Assembly (NCBI GenBank): GCA_021904315.1
Contig: CM038925.1
Coordinates: 9,054,501 to 9,118,500 of the forward strand
Origin: Sphagnum magellanicum
Taxonomy: Eukaryota > Streptophyta > Sphagnopsida > Sphagnales > Sphagnaceae
DNA: 64,000 bases
Reading direction: 5' to 3'
The notes beneath the pieces are model-generated. The model worked only from the letters and a program-made list of their open reading frames with translations. It did not search any database and had not been told where the DNA came from. Position numbers and translations under genes: made by a program. Every line of letters begins with the position of its first letter. Positions within the stretch are counted from its first letter, which is position 1. Below, piece after piece: positions 35,257 through 47,049 of this stretch.

Positions 35257-38200
35257 ATGGCTCCCAAGAAGAACCGTAAGCAAGCTTTCGAAACTAGGCC
35301 CGAGGAACCCGTCGAAGACCTAGTAGCCTCGCCGGAATCAATTGGGGAGGAGGAACCAAACTCCCGGGAGGACCAAGATGAGCCCGAGGTTGGACTTGAA
35401 AGTGAGGAGGAACAACGAAGCTCGGTCCTATTCACCCCGGAGCAACTTGAAGTCCTCCTCAAGATGAATAGGCCCGACTTTGGTGAGTTGGTGGCGGCCC
35501 TCAAAACGGGGACCTCCAAGGGTGAAAGGTTTCAACCGGCCAAGCCCGGGAACTTCGATGGTGCCCAAGACCGAAAAGTTGTGGATGCTTGGCTTGCCGA
35601 AATGGAAGACTACATACATGCCGCCAAGGTTGGTCGGCATTCTGCCGTGGAGCTTGCTCAATCCTACTTGAAGGGCTATGCCGCCACTTGGTGGCGGACG
35701 ATGAGGCAAGACAAGGGCAAGAACCATGGCTATACATGGGAGTTTTTCAAGGATCGCATTGAGGCGGAATTCGTCCCGAGGAACTCCGACTACATTTCTA
35801 GGTGCAAACTCCGTGACCTTGTGAATGCCACAAATGAGAACTTGAGGCAATATGTGAGGGCTTATTCCGAACTCATGTTGGAGGTTCGACACATGCACGA
35901 GATGGACTGTGTGTGCCAATTTGTGATGGGGCTTCCAACTTGGGCCAAGCGAAAGCTTAAGGAAAGTTGGCCCGCCTCATTATCCGAGGCCATCACGAAA
36001 GTGGAGAACTTCTCGGATGTGGGGCGGAGTGACAAATCCGGGTTCAAAAAGGACAACAAGTTCCTTCACAAGAAGCCAAGGCATGAGGGGGAATGGAACC
36101 GGGGGCAAGGTAGCCCAACCAAGGATAAGCCCAAAACATTTCAAGGCTCGGGGTTCAAACCTAAAGGAAGTTTCATGAAGAAGGGGGCTCCTTCAAAAAG
36201 GAGCCAACCCAAGGGAGATTTTGGAGCAAAGACCAAGGGGGCATGCTTCAATTGCAATGAAGTGGGGCATTACTCCAAAGATTGCCCCAAGTCCAAATCA
36301 GGTGTTGGGAGCTCCAAGGTACTTGCTCTCAATGCCACTTTAGCCCAAAAGGAATGCAACCGACTTATCTTCTTGAAAGGGAAGATTTCTAAGCGGGAAA
36401 TTTTATGTCTTTTGGACACAGGGGCCTCTCACAATTTCATAACTTTGGAAAGCGCCGAAAGGATGGAGCTCCACTTGGAGGAGCTCAAGGCACCCATTGA
36501 GGTGCACTTCGCGGATGGGGTTCCCCATCCAACTACTTTACAAGCAAAGGGAGTGCCGCTCCAATTGGGGAATTGGAGAGGAAAGGTGGACTTGTTAGTT
36601 TCCACCTTGGGTGGAATGGAGTGTGTTTTGGGAATGGAATTCATTACCCAAAACAATGTGCTCGTTGAAGGGCACAATAGGTTAGTTAGAATCCCATCTA
36701 AAAGTGGGATTGTGCGAGTCAAGGCACAAGAGTTACCTTGTGTGGGTGGTCCGACCATCCACTTTATGTTAGGAAAAGCTTGGAAAAAGGAATGCATGGG
36801 AGGTGTTGGCATGATGTGTGTCATGCGGGTGTTAGACGAATATGAGCCCAAGGAAGTCACCAAGTTGGTGACTTCCCCCAAGTGCATAAAGCAAGTTTTG
36901 GAAGAGTTCCCAGATGTGATGCCCGAAGAGTTGCCCGAAGACTTGCCCCCGAGAAGACGAGTTGATCATGCAATTGAAGTGATGCCGGGAGTGGCACCTC
37001 CCGCCAAGGCCCCATATAGAATGAGCCATGAGGAGTTGAAAGAGCTCAACGTCCAACTTGAAGAACTCCTCATGAAAGGTTACATCAAACCAAACAAGTC
37101 GCCATATGGGGCACCCGTCCTTTTTATTCACAAGAAGGATGGGACTTTGAGGATGTGTGTTGATTATAGAGCACTCAACAAGGCAACGGTGAAAAATCGA
37201 TATCCTTTACCTCGCATCGATGATCTATTTGATCGTCTCTCGGGAGCCAAGGTTTTTAGTAGAATTGATCTACATTCGGGGTATTACCAAATAAGGATCA
37301 CGGAAGGGGACCAAGAAAAGACCGCTTGTCGCACAAGGTATGGGTCATATGAGTTCTTGGTGATGCCCTTTGGGCTCACCAATGCACCCGCCACATTTTG
37401 TACCCTCATGAATGACATTTACCGCGAATGGCTTGATGATTTTGTAGTCGTCTACATAGACGACATTTTGATTTATAGTAGCTCCATGGAGGAGCATGCG
37501 GAGCACCTTCGCAAGGTGTTCCAAAGGCTACGAGAAAACAAGTTGTATGCCAAGCTTGAAAAGTGCGAATTTGGGGCGACGGAAGTGGACTTCCTTGGGC
37601 ATAGGATAACTCAAGAAGGTTTGATGATGGATGATCACAAGGTCAAGGCAATTTTGGATTGGGAGCCGCCTAAGTCGATTCCCGCCTTGAGATCCTTTTT
37701 AGGATTGGCCTCCTACTATCGCAAGTTCATCAAGAACTTTGCGAAGATAGCGGACCCTTTGACAAACCTCTTGAAGAAGTCCGCCGTCACCTATGATTGG
37801 GATGAAACATGCGACGAAGCCTTTGAAACATTAAAGGGCATTTTGGTGAAGGCGCCGGTGTTGAAGTTGCCCGACTTTGACAAGGACTTTGAAATCCATT
37901 CCGACGCCTCTGACTTTGCAATTGGGGGTGTCATAGTGCAAGAGGGAAGACCGGTGGCCTTTGAAAGCAAGAAATTGAGTGAGACGGAGAGAAGGTGGCC
38001 AACCCACGAAAAGGAAATGTGGGCGGTCATACATTGCCTCAAAACTTGGGGCCACTACATAGGCTCCAAAGATGTGGTGGTGTGGACCGACAATGTGACC
38101 TTGAAGTACTTCTCCACTCAACCCAAGTTGTCATCGAAGCAAGTAAGGTGGCAAGACACATTGGCCTTGTTCAATGTCGACATCCGGCACAAGCCCGGAA

Positions 38201-38385
38201 AGGAGAACATAGTCCCCGATGCCTTGAGCCGAAAACACCAACTTAGAATGGTGTGTGTGGGAGAGTCGGAACTTCAAAAAGAAGTTAGACTAGCAAGTCG
38301 CCGGGATGCTTTTGCCAAGGAGGCAAGGCAAAGCATCCAAAATGGAGCCAAGTCCCACTTACATTTGCGAAATGGATTATTGTGA
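35257..38385 (+). CDS. Element B Gag-protease-RT-RNase H polyprotein, truncated by TGA
   Basis: I start at the ATG at 35257 ([11 protein letters not shown]), the first ATG after the primer site; the frame is open further upstream only through a TTG in the LTR. Numbering from that Met, an acidic N-terminus leads to the Gag core (about residues 92-253, with ATWWRTM and [13 protein letters not shown]). Next are a basic Lys/Gly/Ser region, a knuckle [14 protein letters not shown] (about 330-345), the retropepsin DTGA (Asp about 387), and RT with YIDD (Asp 735/736) and the usual [12 protein letters not shown] block. RNase H has SDAS (Asp about 883), ending in DALSRKHQ. The frame then meets TGA at 38383-38385, exactly where Trp would be expected, and stays open in the same frame beyond it. 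All catalytic residues up to that point look intact. Confidence 0.95.
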   Translation: MAPKKNRKQAFETRPEEPVEDLVASPESIGEEEPNSREDQDEPEVGLESEEEQRSSVLFTPEQLEVLLKMNRPDFGELVAALKTGTSKGERFQPAKPGNFDGAQDRKVVDAWLAEMEDYIHAAKVGRHSAVELAQSYLKGYAATWWRTMRQDKGKNHGYTWEFFKDRIEAEFVPRNSDYISRCKLRDLVNATNENLRQYVRAYSELMLEVRHMHEMDCVCQFVMGLPTWAKRKLKESWPASLSEAITKVENFSDVGRSDKSGFKKDNKFLHKKPRHEGEWNRGQGSPTKDKPKTFQGSGFKPKGSFMKKGAPSKRSQPKGDFGAKTKGACFNCNEVGHYSKDCPKSKSGVGSSKVLALNATLAQKECNRLIFLKGKISKREILCLLDTGASHNFITLESAERMELHLEELKAPIEVHFADGVPHPTTLQAKGVPLQLGNWRGKVDLLVSTLGGMECVLGMEFITQNNVLVEGHNRLVRIPSKSGIVRVKAQELPCVGGPTIHFMLGKAWKKECMGGVGMMCVMRVLDEYEPKEVTKLVTSPKCIKQVLEEFPDVMPEELPEDLPPRRRVDHAIEVMPGVAPPAKAPYRMSHEELKELNVQLEELLMKGYIKPNKSPYGAPVLFIHKKDGTLRMCVDYRALNKATVKNRYPLPRIDDLFDRLSGAKVFSRIDLHSGYYQIRITEGDQEKTACRTRYGSYEFLVMPFGLTNAPATFCTLMNDIYREWLDDFVVVYIDDILIYSSSMEEHAEHLRKVFQRLRENKLYAKLEKCEFGATEVDFLGHRITQEGLMMDDHKVKAILDWEPPKSIPALRSFLGLASYYRKFIKNFAKIADPLTNLLKKSAVTYDWDETCDEAFETLKGILVKAPVLKLPDFDKDFEIHSDASDFAIGGVIVQEGRPVAFESKKLSETERRWPTHEKEMWAVIHCLKTWGHYIGSKDVVVWTDNVTLKYFSTQPKLSSKQVRWQDTLALFNVDIRHKPGKENIVPDALSRKHQLRMVCVGESELQKEVRLASRRDAFAKEARQSIQNGAKSHLHLRNGLL

Positions 38386-39161
38386 TACAAGCAAAATCGA
38401 CTCTATGTGCCGGAAGGGAAAATTAGGGACACACTTTTGAAGGAATGTCATGATGGACCGCTTGCGAGCCATGGTGGTGCAAAGCGCACCACAACATTCC
38501 TAAAGAAGTCCTACTATTGGCCCAACTTGAAGCTTGATGCGGAGGAGTATGTGAAGACTTGTTTGGTTTGTCAACAAAACCGAAGTCTTAACAAGAAGCA
38601 AGCGGGTTTGTTACAACCTTTACCAATTCCGGAAGGGCCGTGGGAAAGTGTGTCAATGGACTTCATGGTGAGTTTGCCCCCTTCCAAGGGGTTTGATGCC
38701 ATCATGGTTGTGGTGGATCGATTTAGCAAAATGGCACACTTCATCCCCACAAAAGATGAAGCCACGGCTCAAGAGACGGGAAGGTTGTTCTTCTCCCACA
38801 TTTTCAAGCATCACGGCCTTCCAAAGGACATAGTGTTGAATCGAGACCCGAAGTTTACAAGTAAGTTTTGGCGGGCCTTGTGGAAGCGAATGGGGTCGGA
38901 ACTCAAGATGAGCACTTCGTTCCGTCCCCAAACCGATGGGCAAACCGAAAGGGTCAACTTGGTGATCCAACAATTCCTAAGGAATTATGTGGCGGCGGAT
39001 CAACAAGATTGGGTGGACCATTTGGAGCTAGCCGAGTTTTGTTTCAACAACTCGGCACACTCCGCAACGGGGTCCACTCCATTCCAAATGGTGACGGGCA
39101 AGTCACCAATTGTGCCCATGACTTGGGCATCACAAGGACAAACTCCAAGTGATGCAAGTGA
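38386..39161 (+). pseudogene. Element B integrase, zinc region and catalytic core
   Basis: In frame with the polyprotein after the TGA. The zinc region runs from HDGPLASHGG to CLVCQQN. The core shows MDFMVSLP (first Asp, codon 38659) and the third acidic residue Glu in DGQTERVN (codon 38947). The second catalytic Asp, expected 35 residues before that Glu, is Asn: the sequence reads VLNRDPKF (Asn codon 38839-38841). Together with the neighbouring Ser-to-Leu change this fits two C-to-T/G-to-A changes. The coding sequence is cut at 39161 by the CACTA element and resumes at 42373. Confidence 0.92.
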
Positions 39162-39566
39162 CACTAGAAGAAAAACATGTATTTTCGACTGTTCTTTGTG
39201 ACTAAATTTTAGTCGCAAGAGACATTTTGCAACTAAAATCCTTTTAGTCGCCTAAGACAAGTCGCATGTGAAAACTAGTCGCAAATGACAAAGAGTACAA
39301 AGTCAACAAATACATTTCATCCTTTGACTCCATTGTATACGTATTATCACATGCGACTAATATGCGATTATTTTGGTCACAATTCAAGGCAAATCATGTG
39401 TTGCCACGTGTTTTAATATATGATTATTTATATTATTATTATTATTATTTTGAAATAATCTAAGACGTTCAATTCAAAGACTTGGATGATCTTATATTAT
39501 GGCACGTGGCCCAATGTAAATATGCCACGTGGCATTAAAAAAATAATTTAATAAAAATATTAATAT

Positions 39567-39792
39567 TAGGTTGGTAGGTACCTAGGTAGGTACATAAATA
39601 GGTGCCTACAATCCTTACCTACCTACCTACCTACCTACCTAGGTAAAGTAGTAAATAGGTAGGTTCTACCTTCCTAGGCTAAATACCTACTCATATAAGT
39701 AGGTACTTAAATAGGTAGGTACATAGGCTGACCTAGATGGGTAGGTCAAACTAGGTACCTACCTAGCTAGATAGATAAGTAGGTTGGGGAGG
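39567..39792. repeat. GGTA/TACC tetranucleotide tract with strand switches
   Basis: Runs of (GGTA) on the top strand alternate with runs of TACC (for example TACCTACCTACCTACCTACC at about 39622), with AGGTACCT and CCTAGG centres. The tract can fold back on itself repeatedly. A shorter GGTAGGTAGG version occurs in element C3 at 45735-45805. Confidence 0.9.
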
Positions 39793-39824
39793 TATGTACT
39801 TAAGAATTGTGCATTATTTGTTTT

Positions 39825-40035
39825 TTTGTTTTGGGTTGAGCCTTTTGATTAGCTCATCCCATGTGCACAAACTTCTTAATGTGAAATTGCATAGGCACAC
39901 CCCTTTGTTTATATAGTGTTCAAAATAGGAATGGAGAACAAACAATATGGGATAAGTTTTGAAGTTGCAACTTCCTTACAAACTAAGTTGTAATTCCAAA
40001 GCTTTCTTCATCCCTTATTTTCTAGGGTTTTTAGA
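39825..40035. promoter_or_regulatory. Conserved TATA-bearing block of CACTA elements C2 and C3
   Basis: This block aligns with 45840-46020 in element C3: TTCATCCCA-like, a conserved TTATATAGT (about 39910 and 45901), then GGAATGGAGAACAAACAATATGGGATAA versus GGAAGTGAAAGACAAAACATATGGGATAA, then GAAGTTGCAACTT and CTTTCTAGGGTTT-like leader sequence. Conservation of a TATA box plus a leader in two otherwise diverged elements suggests a promoter inherited from an autonomous relative. This is inference from alignment alone. Confidence 0.45.
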
Positions 40036-40984
40036 TTTTTAAACAATTCAAGAACTAGATAATTAAATAATCATTTAGTTCATAATGATGAAATTTACAT
40101 ATATTTAAATTATAAACTATACACTACAAATATTGAGTATTCATTATCAATTACTTAAATAAGTAACACCTTCTTCATATTTGACAAACTAACTATCTAG
40201 TTACTCACAAGTTATTAATACATAATTCATAAATAATAAAATATTTAAAAATATTTAATTACTTTTCAGAATCTGATCGAGCTATATATAATATAATTAA
40301 TATGAAATAAATTTAATGGTTATAATTTAAAATTAAATATTTTAAATATTTATTTTAAAATTATATATAATGAATTAAATTTTTTTATTAGGAAGTAAAT
40401 TTTTACACAAAATTTTGAAGAATTATTATTCAACTAATTACATTATTTAAGGTATAATAACATTTATTTTTGTAAAAATTATTATAGGTCAAATAATTTT
40501 TTTCTCTTGGTAATTATTAACTATAAATACAATAATTTGTTAAACATAACATTAATTTTCATAATTACTATAAAATTACTATAAAATATTTATCATAGAT
40601 GATTAATCACAGAATTTTTTAAGATAATATTATTGTATAATAATTCGTGAAATTAAAATTAGTAAAATAATTATTCCAACTACACTATAATTTTTTCCAA
40701 ATTTTTAATTCAGGTTTGAAGTTATAAATTAAAGAGTGTGAATAATTATGTTCAATTAGAAAATAATTATGCACATACTAATTAATTCTTATATGAAGTA
40801 ATTACAATGATTTTAAAGTAATGTCACATTAATTTATTTAATTAATTTCTTCTAATATAATAATATAAATTATATAATATTCAAATCTATGTCATAACAA
40901 TAATTATTTAGTATCACTTAGATTTAATAAACATAATCATTTATAATTATTTATAAAAGTGATTTATTATGGATAGCACTAGTA

Positions 40985-42000
40985 AAAAAAACCCTTGAAA
41001 TTCAATCAATAATTTTTTGAATTAAAATATAAATTTAAGATTCCAAAAAAGTAATTCAGAATTCAAATATCGGTTTTTAGAAGTTTTTAGAAGTTAAATA
41101 AGAAATTTCAGAATTGAAATGTTAATTTTCAGATTCAAATAATAATATTCAAAATTAAAATTTGCATTTGAAGACTTAATTAATAATTTTCTGAATTGAA
41201 ATATTAATTCTGAGAATCCAAAATAATAATATGGAATTCCAATTTCAACTTTCAAGTCAAATAATTTCTTAAAATTTAAATTTTAAACTTCAAAATTCAA
41301 ATATCAAATTTCAAGTTGAAATAAAAATATTTAAAATCAAGTTGCCAATTTTTAGAGTCAATAAAGTTTTTTAAATTGAAATAATAATTTTTAGATTCAA
41401 AAATAATAATTTAGAATTCAAATATCAGTTTTTAGATCAAAAAAGTTTTTTGAATTTAAATAAAAATTTTCAGAATTGAAATGTTAATTTTCATATTCAA
41501 ATAATAATATTCAAAATTGAAATGTCCAGTTTTAGACTCAATTACTAATTTTCAGACTTGAAGTATTAATTTTGAAAATCTAAATTTCAGGTTCAAATTA
41601 AATGATTATTTAAAATATAAATGAAAAATTTTCATAGCTGAAATATAAATTTCATATTCACATAAAAATATTCAAAATTAAATGGAATATTCAAATTAAT
41701 CCATTTTTATGATCAATTATAATTTTCTGAATTGAAATACTAATTTTTGGATTCGAAAATATTAACTTAGAATTCAAAATCAATTTTTAGATCAAATCAG
41801 TATTTTTGAATTGAAAATATCATATTCAATCAAAATTTTCAAATTCAAATAATGTTTTAAACAATTGAAATAACAATTTTCAGATTCAAATATCAAGTTT
41901 CAAATTTTAATAAAATTTTTAAAAAGTTAAAATAACATTTTTTCATAATTGAAATATCAATATTCATATTTGAATAAAAAAAATCAAAGTTCAAATATTA
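40985..42000. repeat. Degenerate AATTCAAATATCAATTTTCAG-type repeat in C2
   Basis: The words AATTCAAATAT, TTTTCAGATTCAAATAATAAT and GAATTGAAAT recur every 50-130 bases through about 1 kb with no ORF. It is followed by a (TA)n run at 42039-42066. The stretch 40040-40985 before it is plain AT-rich sequence. Confidence 0.6.
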
Positions 42001-42040
42001 ATTTTACGATTCATTATATGAACAATATACATATGTATGC

Positions 42041-42072
<32 letters not shown>

Positions 42073-42372
42073 AGTACATACATTAAAATATACCCGTATG
42101 TCATTGTAGAATACCTTTAGGATGCAACTAATTTGGTGACTATTGTGACTAATGGGACATATCAACCTATTAATGGATGAAAATAAATGTAAAATTGATG
42201 TAACCAATAGGATGAAATTTCTAATAGTTGCATCATAGTTGTGAAAATGACCAAAATAGTTGAAAGTTGGTCTTGTAGTTGCAAATATTCTCAAATCTAG
42301 TCGCAAACGACTATAAGTCGCATGTAGTCATAAATTGACTGGTTACGTTTTGGCTGATTTCTACTAGTGTGA

Positions 42373-42955
42373 GGAAGTGCCAATGGTCACACAACTTGAT
42401 GAAGAAAGGCGGCGCCTTTGGGAGTTGGCAAAGGCCAATTTGGAGAAGGCGCACAAAAGGTACAAGAATTTTGCAAACAAGTCCCGACGAGAGGTGAAAT
42501 TCCAAGTGGGAGACGAGGTGTGGTTGAACATCAAGAACTTCCGATTGCCAGAAGGTTTAAGTCATAAGTTTTTGGGCCCATATGCGGGTCCATTCAAAGT
42601 GTTGGAAAAAAAACTTTCCGACACTTATAAGTTAGAATTACCGGAAAACCTTAGAGTTCACCCCACATTTCATGTTTCCTCCTTGAAGCCGGTCAATCGT
42701 GATGCCTCAAGGCCTAATCAGGAGCACACTTCAAGGCCCCCACCGGACTTGGTTCATAATGAACCAGAGTTTGAGGTGGAGGCCGTGCTCAAATCAAGGC
42801 AACTTAGAGGTCGAGAGCGGGAGTACCTAGTTAAGTGGAAAGGATACCATCCGATAGAAGCTTCTTGGGTGAATGAATCCGACATGGAACATGCCCAAGA
42901 AACCATAGAAGAGTTCCACATTAGACCGGCAAAGAAGATAAGACATAGAGTGTGA
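42373..42955 (+). pseudogene. Element B integrase tail with chromodomain
   Basis: The frame resumes directly after the CACTA target duplication. It encodes the integrase C-terminal GPY/F region (YAGPFKVLEKKLSDTYKLEL, HPTFHVSSLKP) and then a chromodomain: EFEVEAVLKSRQLRGREREY, LVKWKGYHPIEASWVNESD. Chromodomains in this lineage are thought to steer integration toward heterochromatin through histone-mark binding. The aromatic/acidic framework (Val-Glu, YLVKWKGY, W) is complete. The ORF track of this part is open from 42377, but it is only the C-terminal end of pol. Confidence 0.95.
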
Positions 42956-43743
42956 TGAGGACATCACCTTTCTTTTAGTGGGGAAGAATCTCACATAAAA
43001 TGTACCACATCAAGTTGCAAGTGAAATAAAGGCATTAAAACTTCCAAGAGATTGTATCGCGAAAATTTTGTATAAGGCAAATGGAGTTGTAAAGTGGCAT
43101 GGGACAAATGGAACTATTTCGCGTAGGCCCAAATCAAAATCGGACTCCTCCTTGGGGTTGAGGAAACTTGGCCCCGAGAGAGGAGGCAAGCAAGGTGAGC
43201 TTGCGAGAACATGCACATGCCTTAAGTGCATCCCGAAGGGTTGGTTGGTAATGTGGCCAACGCGCGAAGTCATGACCCCGCTCACATACTTTAAGTGTAG
43301 TTTGGGACTTGGGTTTGGCAAACCCAAGTGTTGCTTCTCGTACCTTGATAAGCAAACCTTTTAGTTAAGGCTTGGTTGTTGTGACCAAGGCGCGAGATAG
43401 GAAAAGGAGTCATGTCGAATAGCTTAGGTCAAGAATAGACTTGACTTAAGCTCCTCATGAAGGGAAGAATGAAAAAGTTCCTCCTAAATGAGGAGCTTCG
43501 TCAAACTATGATAGTTTAGTCCTCTTTTAACGAAGCATTGGATGAGGGTTTTCCATAAGACCCTCTTGGACTTGTCAAGAAAGTGTTGGAATCTTGGGGA
43601 CGCCTAAGTTAGCTTGAGACAAGGTCCAAGCCGCAAGGAGTCGGCAAATGGCTAAGGATCTAAAATGAAGCAATTGCAATTGTGCGAAGGAAAATTCTAA
43701 GTGTCAATGAGGACATTGACCTCTTTCTTCTAGTGGGGGAGAG
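42956..43743 (+). other. Element B 3' untranslated region and polypurine tract
   Basis: No coding frame of note. The purine-rich AGTGGGGGAGAG directly precedes the 3' LTR (to 43743), the position of the plus-strand primer. A related TTTTAGTGGGGAAGAAT at about 42976 looks like an extra copy of the tract. Confidence 0.75.
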
Positions 43744-44563
43744 TGTCGCAACCCCACTTTGGCCAAGTGTGGGGGTGAAGCCCAACACTTGGAAAAGTTG
43801 GAGGTTGGGAGTCTTCCGGGACTCTTGAATGTTTAGAGCTCGACAGCAAGGGGCAAAACACCTCGCATTGGGGTGTTCTTGGTGTCATTGAAAAGGTCTT
43901 GAAACGTAGATATCGAAAATGCCCTCGCATTGGCAATTTGGACATTTGCAACCCAAGTTATGGGCAAAAAAAGGGCCGGAAGTCAAACTGGCAGTTTGAC
44001 TCCCGACCACTACAATTCGGGAATCGACCTCTTCACGACGTCCGATTTGAGTGTGCGACATGGCGTTGGAAAGATCTCGATGAGGGCTACAACTTTGGTT
44101 CAGACCTCGTCGCAATCCAACTCTGCAGTCGGGAGTTATGGCGGTTCAAAGTTCTGGGAGTCCCGCCGGGACAATTTCGGGACTCCATTTCGGGAGTCCC
44201 GGGAATTTGTGCCATTCGGATGTAGCCTCCGCGACCAGCCGCAGAGAATACTATATGGGGGAAGGTGGTGGCTTCCCCTGAGTCTGGGCCATGGTGAGTC
44301 TTGTGTGTCCAAGTGCCCGTGACGAGTCCTAACACCAAAGGGTGTCCCGAATGCTAAACTAACCCGATTTGGTTGGTATTTGGATGCAGATTCACATGAG
44401 CTAAGCTAGTCCCTCTTCCTAGTCTAATCCCGGGGCTCCCAACTCGACCCTCTACCCCTTTCTAGAGTTGGAAGCCGGGAGCGTGCTACCAAGTTCAACT
44501 TTCCGCAACTTGACTTTGTGAAACCCTCAAGTGGGTTTCACCCCGTGACTTGGGAGCGCGTCA
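43744..44563 (+). repeat. 3' LTR of element B (820 bp)
   Basis: Same length as the 5' LTR and differing at about 24 positions by eye, most of them C/T or G/A. It ends GCGTCA, followed by the TTTTA target copy. Confidence 0.95.
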
Positions 44564-44568
44564 TTTTA

Positions 44569-45352
44569 CCTTTCCAAGTAAAACCAGTTTTGTAAAGGAG
44601 ATTTTTTAGGATATTAGTAAGCAAATGTTGGAAACCAATTATACCTTGAAACAACACTAGATTTGAAAAAATACTTGTGGTAGAAAATGAAGAATGATAA
44701 ACCACATATAAACACTAAACCAGTGAATGAAAAAACAACCACATTTGTAATATTTGACATTAACACAACAACAATGGTTATAGATAATCACATGGTTGTA
44801 ATTCAAGTACAAATTGGCAGAAATACAATTGATGATGTCATTTTGGATGGGGGGATCTAAGGTAAATATTATTACATAACAATTAAGAACTAAGTTAGGA
44901 TTACCGAAGCCAAAACATGTTCCTTATAATTTGTAGATGGCAAACAAACTATAACCAAACCAATAGGATTGATCAAGGATCTAAGGTTTATGTTCACGAC
45001 ATACCATACATAGCTATATTTACAATCTTACATAACACCATTGTAGAATCCAATTATTCCATGTTGCTTAGTAAACCTTGGCTTAGAGATGCCAAAGCAA
45101 CAGATGATTGGGGAAATAACACAATCACAATACAAGGGAAATGGTACAATTTGAACCATGGTTATGAAACACTTGGGCACTAACTTGAAAAGACCAAAGG
45201 TTTTATTATGCTTTGATTATCAAAATGGCATTTCATATGAGGAAGAAGATTTGATGTTTGCTAATGAACCTAAGCTATTTTCTATTGGTATAATTAGTTT
45301 ACCATTAAAAATTCTAGAAACAATGGTAGTTAATACAATACTACCTGAGAAA
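44569..45352 (+). pseudogene. Element E protease region
   Basis: After the chromovirus, element E resumes. At about 44795-44870 the sequence reads VIQVQIGRNTIDDVILDGG with a one-base frame slip inside the DGGS-type active site, followed by KVNII. The ORF 44917-45183 then carries YSMLLSKPWLRDAKATDDWG and NNTITIQGKWYNL, the conserved C-terminal part of plant gypsy proteases. The end is cut by CACTA element C3 at 45353. Confidence 0.7.
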
Positions 45353-46548
45353 CACTAAAAGAAAATTGGAAAAAAACAACTACCATTTGCAACTATTTTG
45401 TAGTTGTAAAAAACATTTGCTACTAAAAATTGCTTAGTTGCATTAGACAAGTTGCATTAGACACAAGTTGCAAGTGTGGATGAAGTCAATGGTCAACAAA
45501 TACTTCACCATTCGTATATTATTGTGTACCATCCATTTATTACCATAAAAATTAGCAACTTACATAATGACATGTGGCAATTGAAAAAGGTTTTTTAAGA
45601 AAATATTTCAAAACTAATTAATGGATCCTCATCATCCAATTTAAATGGTTTTAGATAGTGACACACGGCATAATACCAATATGCCATGTGGCATTTTTGG
45701 ATTTTGGTCAAAATGAATTAAAAATCAATATTTAAGTAGGTAGGTGGGAATGGTAAATGGGACTAGGTAGGTAGGACTAGGTAGGTAGGTTAAGGAGGTA
45801 GGAAAGTAATTTAATTTTTTAAAAGGTTAAACTTTTGCCTTTGGTTCATCCCAATTAACATGTGTTTTTTAATGTGTAAGTTTAGGACAAAGCCTCCTCC
45901 TTATATAGTTCTCAAGATGGAAGTGAAAGACAAAACATATGGGATAAAAATTGAAGTTGCAACTTAGTTGCAAACTATGTTGCAACCAAAAAAATTATCT
46001 CATATCTTTTGTCCTCCTTTCTAAGTTTGTAAATTATATAACTAAGTAGATAAGTAGCTAACTAACTATTTAAATAACTAAATAAAAAATTCATTTAATT
46101 ACACATTACTAACTCATAATTCATAAGTAGAAAAATAAATGACAAAAATAATAAATAATTAACCAAATTATTACATATAAAATTTCATTAACAATTTTTT
46201 AATTTAAATATAAATAACTAAAATATTAGCCAATTGATAGTTAATATCTAAGTAATATTTATCTAACTTATTAATTAAAGTTATCAAATAATTCATCATA
46301 ATTTAATTATAAAATAATTAATAGATAAAAATATTTTAATTATTTTAATTCTAAATTTTAATTAAATAATCAAATAATTAATTATATAAAATAATTATTA
46401 ATTAAAATTATTAATTATAAGTTATAAGTTATCATTTTTTCCCAAATATAAATAAATAAATGACTAACAAATTAATTAATAAATAATGAAATAACCAACT
46501 TATTGGTTATAAATCTTCATCAATAGTTTTAAATAATCGTTACTAGAG
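45353..46548. mobile_element. Decayed CACTA element C3 (about 1.2 kb)
   Basis: Starts CACTAAAAGAAAA (45353) and ends near TTACTAGAG (about 46548), where CTAGTG is expected. It shares order and sequence with C2: subterminal TAGTTGCA words (C2 has TAGTCGCA), GTCAACAAATACTT, a GCCATGTGGCA-type palindrome, a GGTA tract and the TATA-bearing block. It splits the protease and RT parts of element E. The target duplication is no longer legible. No ORF. Confidence 0.65.
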
Positions 46549-47049
46549 TATAAAGATGTGTTTGCATGGACTTATAAGGACCTGAAATGGTATACCTCTA
46601 GAATTGACACAACATCATATTGCGTTGGATACATTAATTCCACTAGCACACTAGGCCAAGTACAAAATCAATTTAAACTACACTACAATCGTTAAGCAAG
46701 ATAGAAAAAAACTATTAATAGCGAGATTTATTCAACTTGTAGAAGAAGCCACTTGGTTATCACCAATTGTAGTAATATGTAAGAAGAATGGAAAATTCAG
46801 AATTTATGTACACTTCAAAAAACTAAATGTAGCTACCAAGAAAGATCCCTACCCTTTGCCATTCACATATGAAGTTCTAAATACAATTACAGGGCATGAT
46901 GCTTATTCCTTTTTACATGGATATTATGGATATCACAAGATATATATAACACTAGATGACAAATACAAAACAACCTTTGTAACAAATTGGGGAGTTTTTA
47001 TGTGGGTAGTAATGATTTTTGGAGTAAAAAATGGACCTCCCATTTACCA
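46549..47049 (+). pseudogene. Element E reverse transcriptase, amino half
   Basis: The frame reads DVFAWTYKDLKWYTSRIDTT, then after one stop LVEEATWLSPIVVICKKNGK and DPYPLPFTYEVLNTITGHDA, AYSFLHGYYGYHKIYI, and VKNGPPIY. These are the fingers/palm blocks of Ty3/gypsy RT. It ends at the 9-bp sequence CATTTACCA, beyond which the TIR element begins, and resumes at 56161. Confidence 0.88.

Larger units (their letters stand above)
39162..42369. mobile_element. CACTA element C2 (3208 bp) inside element B
   Basis: The left end CACTAGAAGAAAAA and the complement of the right end CACTAGTAGAAAT form the TIR; TGA flanks both sides (39159-39161 and 42370-42372). The host integrase frame resumes exactly when one TGA copy and the insert are removed. 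Subterminal TAGTCGCAA / TTGCGACTA words occur near both ends (for example around 39223, 39280 and 42299-42330). There is no transposase ORF. The interior contains a TATA-bearing block shared with element C3, a GGTA/TACC tract and a 1-kb degenerate AT repeat. Confidence 0.93.
34394..44563 (+). mobile_element. Chromovirus-type Ty3/gypsy retrotransposon B, interrupted
   Basis: Two 820-bp LTRs (34394-35213, 43744-44563) are flanked by TTTTA (34389-34393 and 44564-44568), an exact 5-bp target duplication. Gag, protease, RT, RNase H, integrase and a C-terminal chromodomain follow in order. By eye the LTRs differ at about two dozen positions, mostly transitions, so the element is much younger than element E around it. 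It is dead: a premature TGA at 38383, a changed integrase catalytic residue, and a 3.2-kb CACTA element in the integrase tail. GC content is clearly higher than its surroundings. Confidence 0.96.

Noticed and set aside
35428..38121. Long minus-strand ORFs (up to 163 codons) across element B pol
   Set aside because: They are antisense to a clearly coding strand and lack any domain.
42039..42066. (TA)n run as a regulatory element
   Set aside because: Simple microsatellite at the end of an AT-rich repeat; no nearby gene start.
42976..43743. Second gene downstream of the chromodomain (ORFs 43010-43364)
   Set aside because: They lie between the pol stop and the polypurine tract, overlap on both strands, and have no domain.
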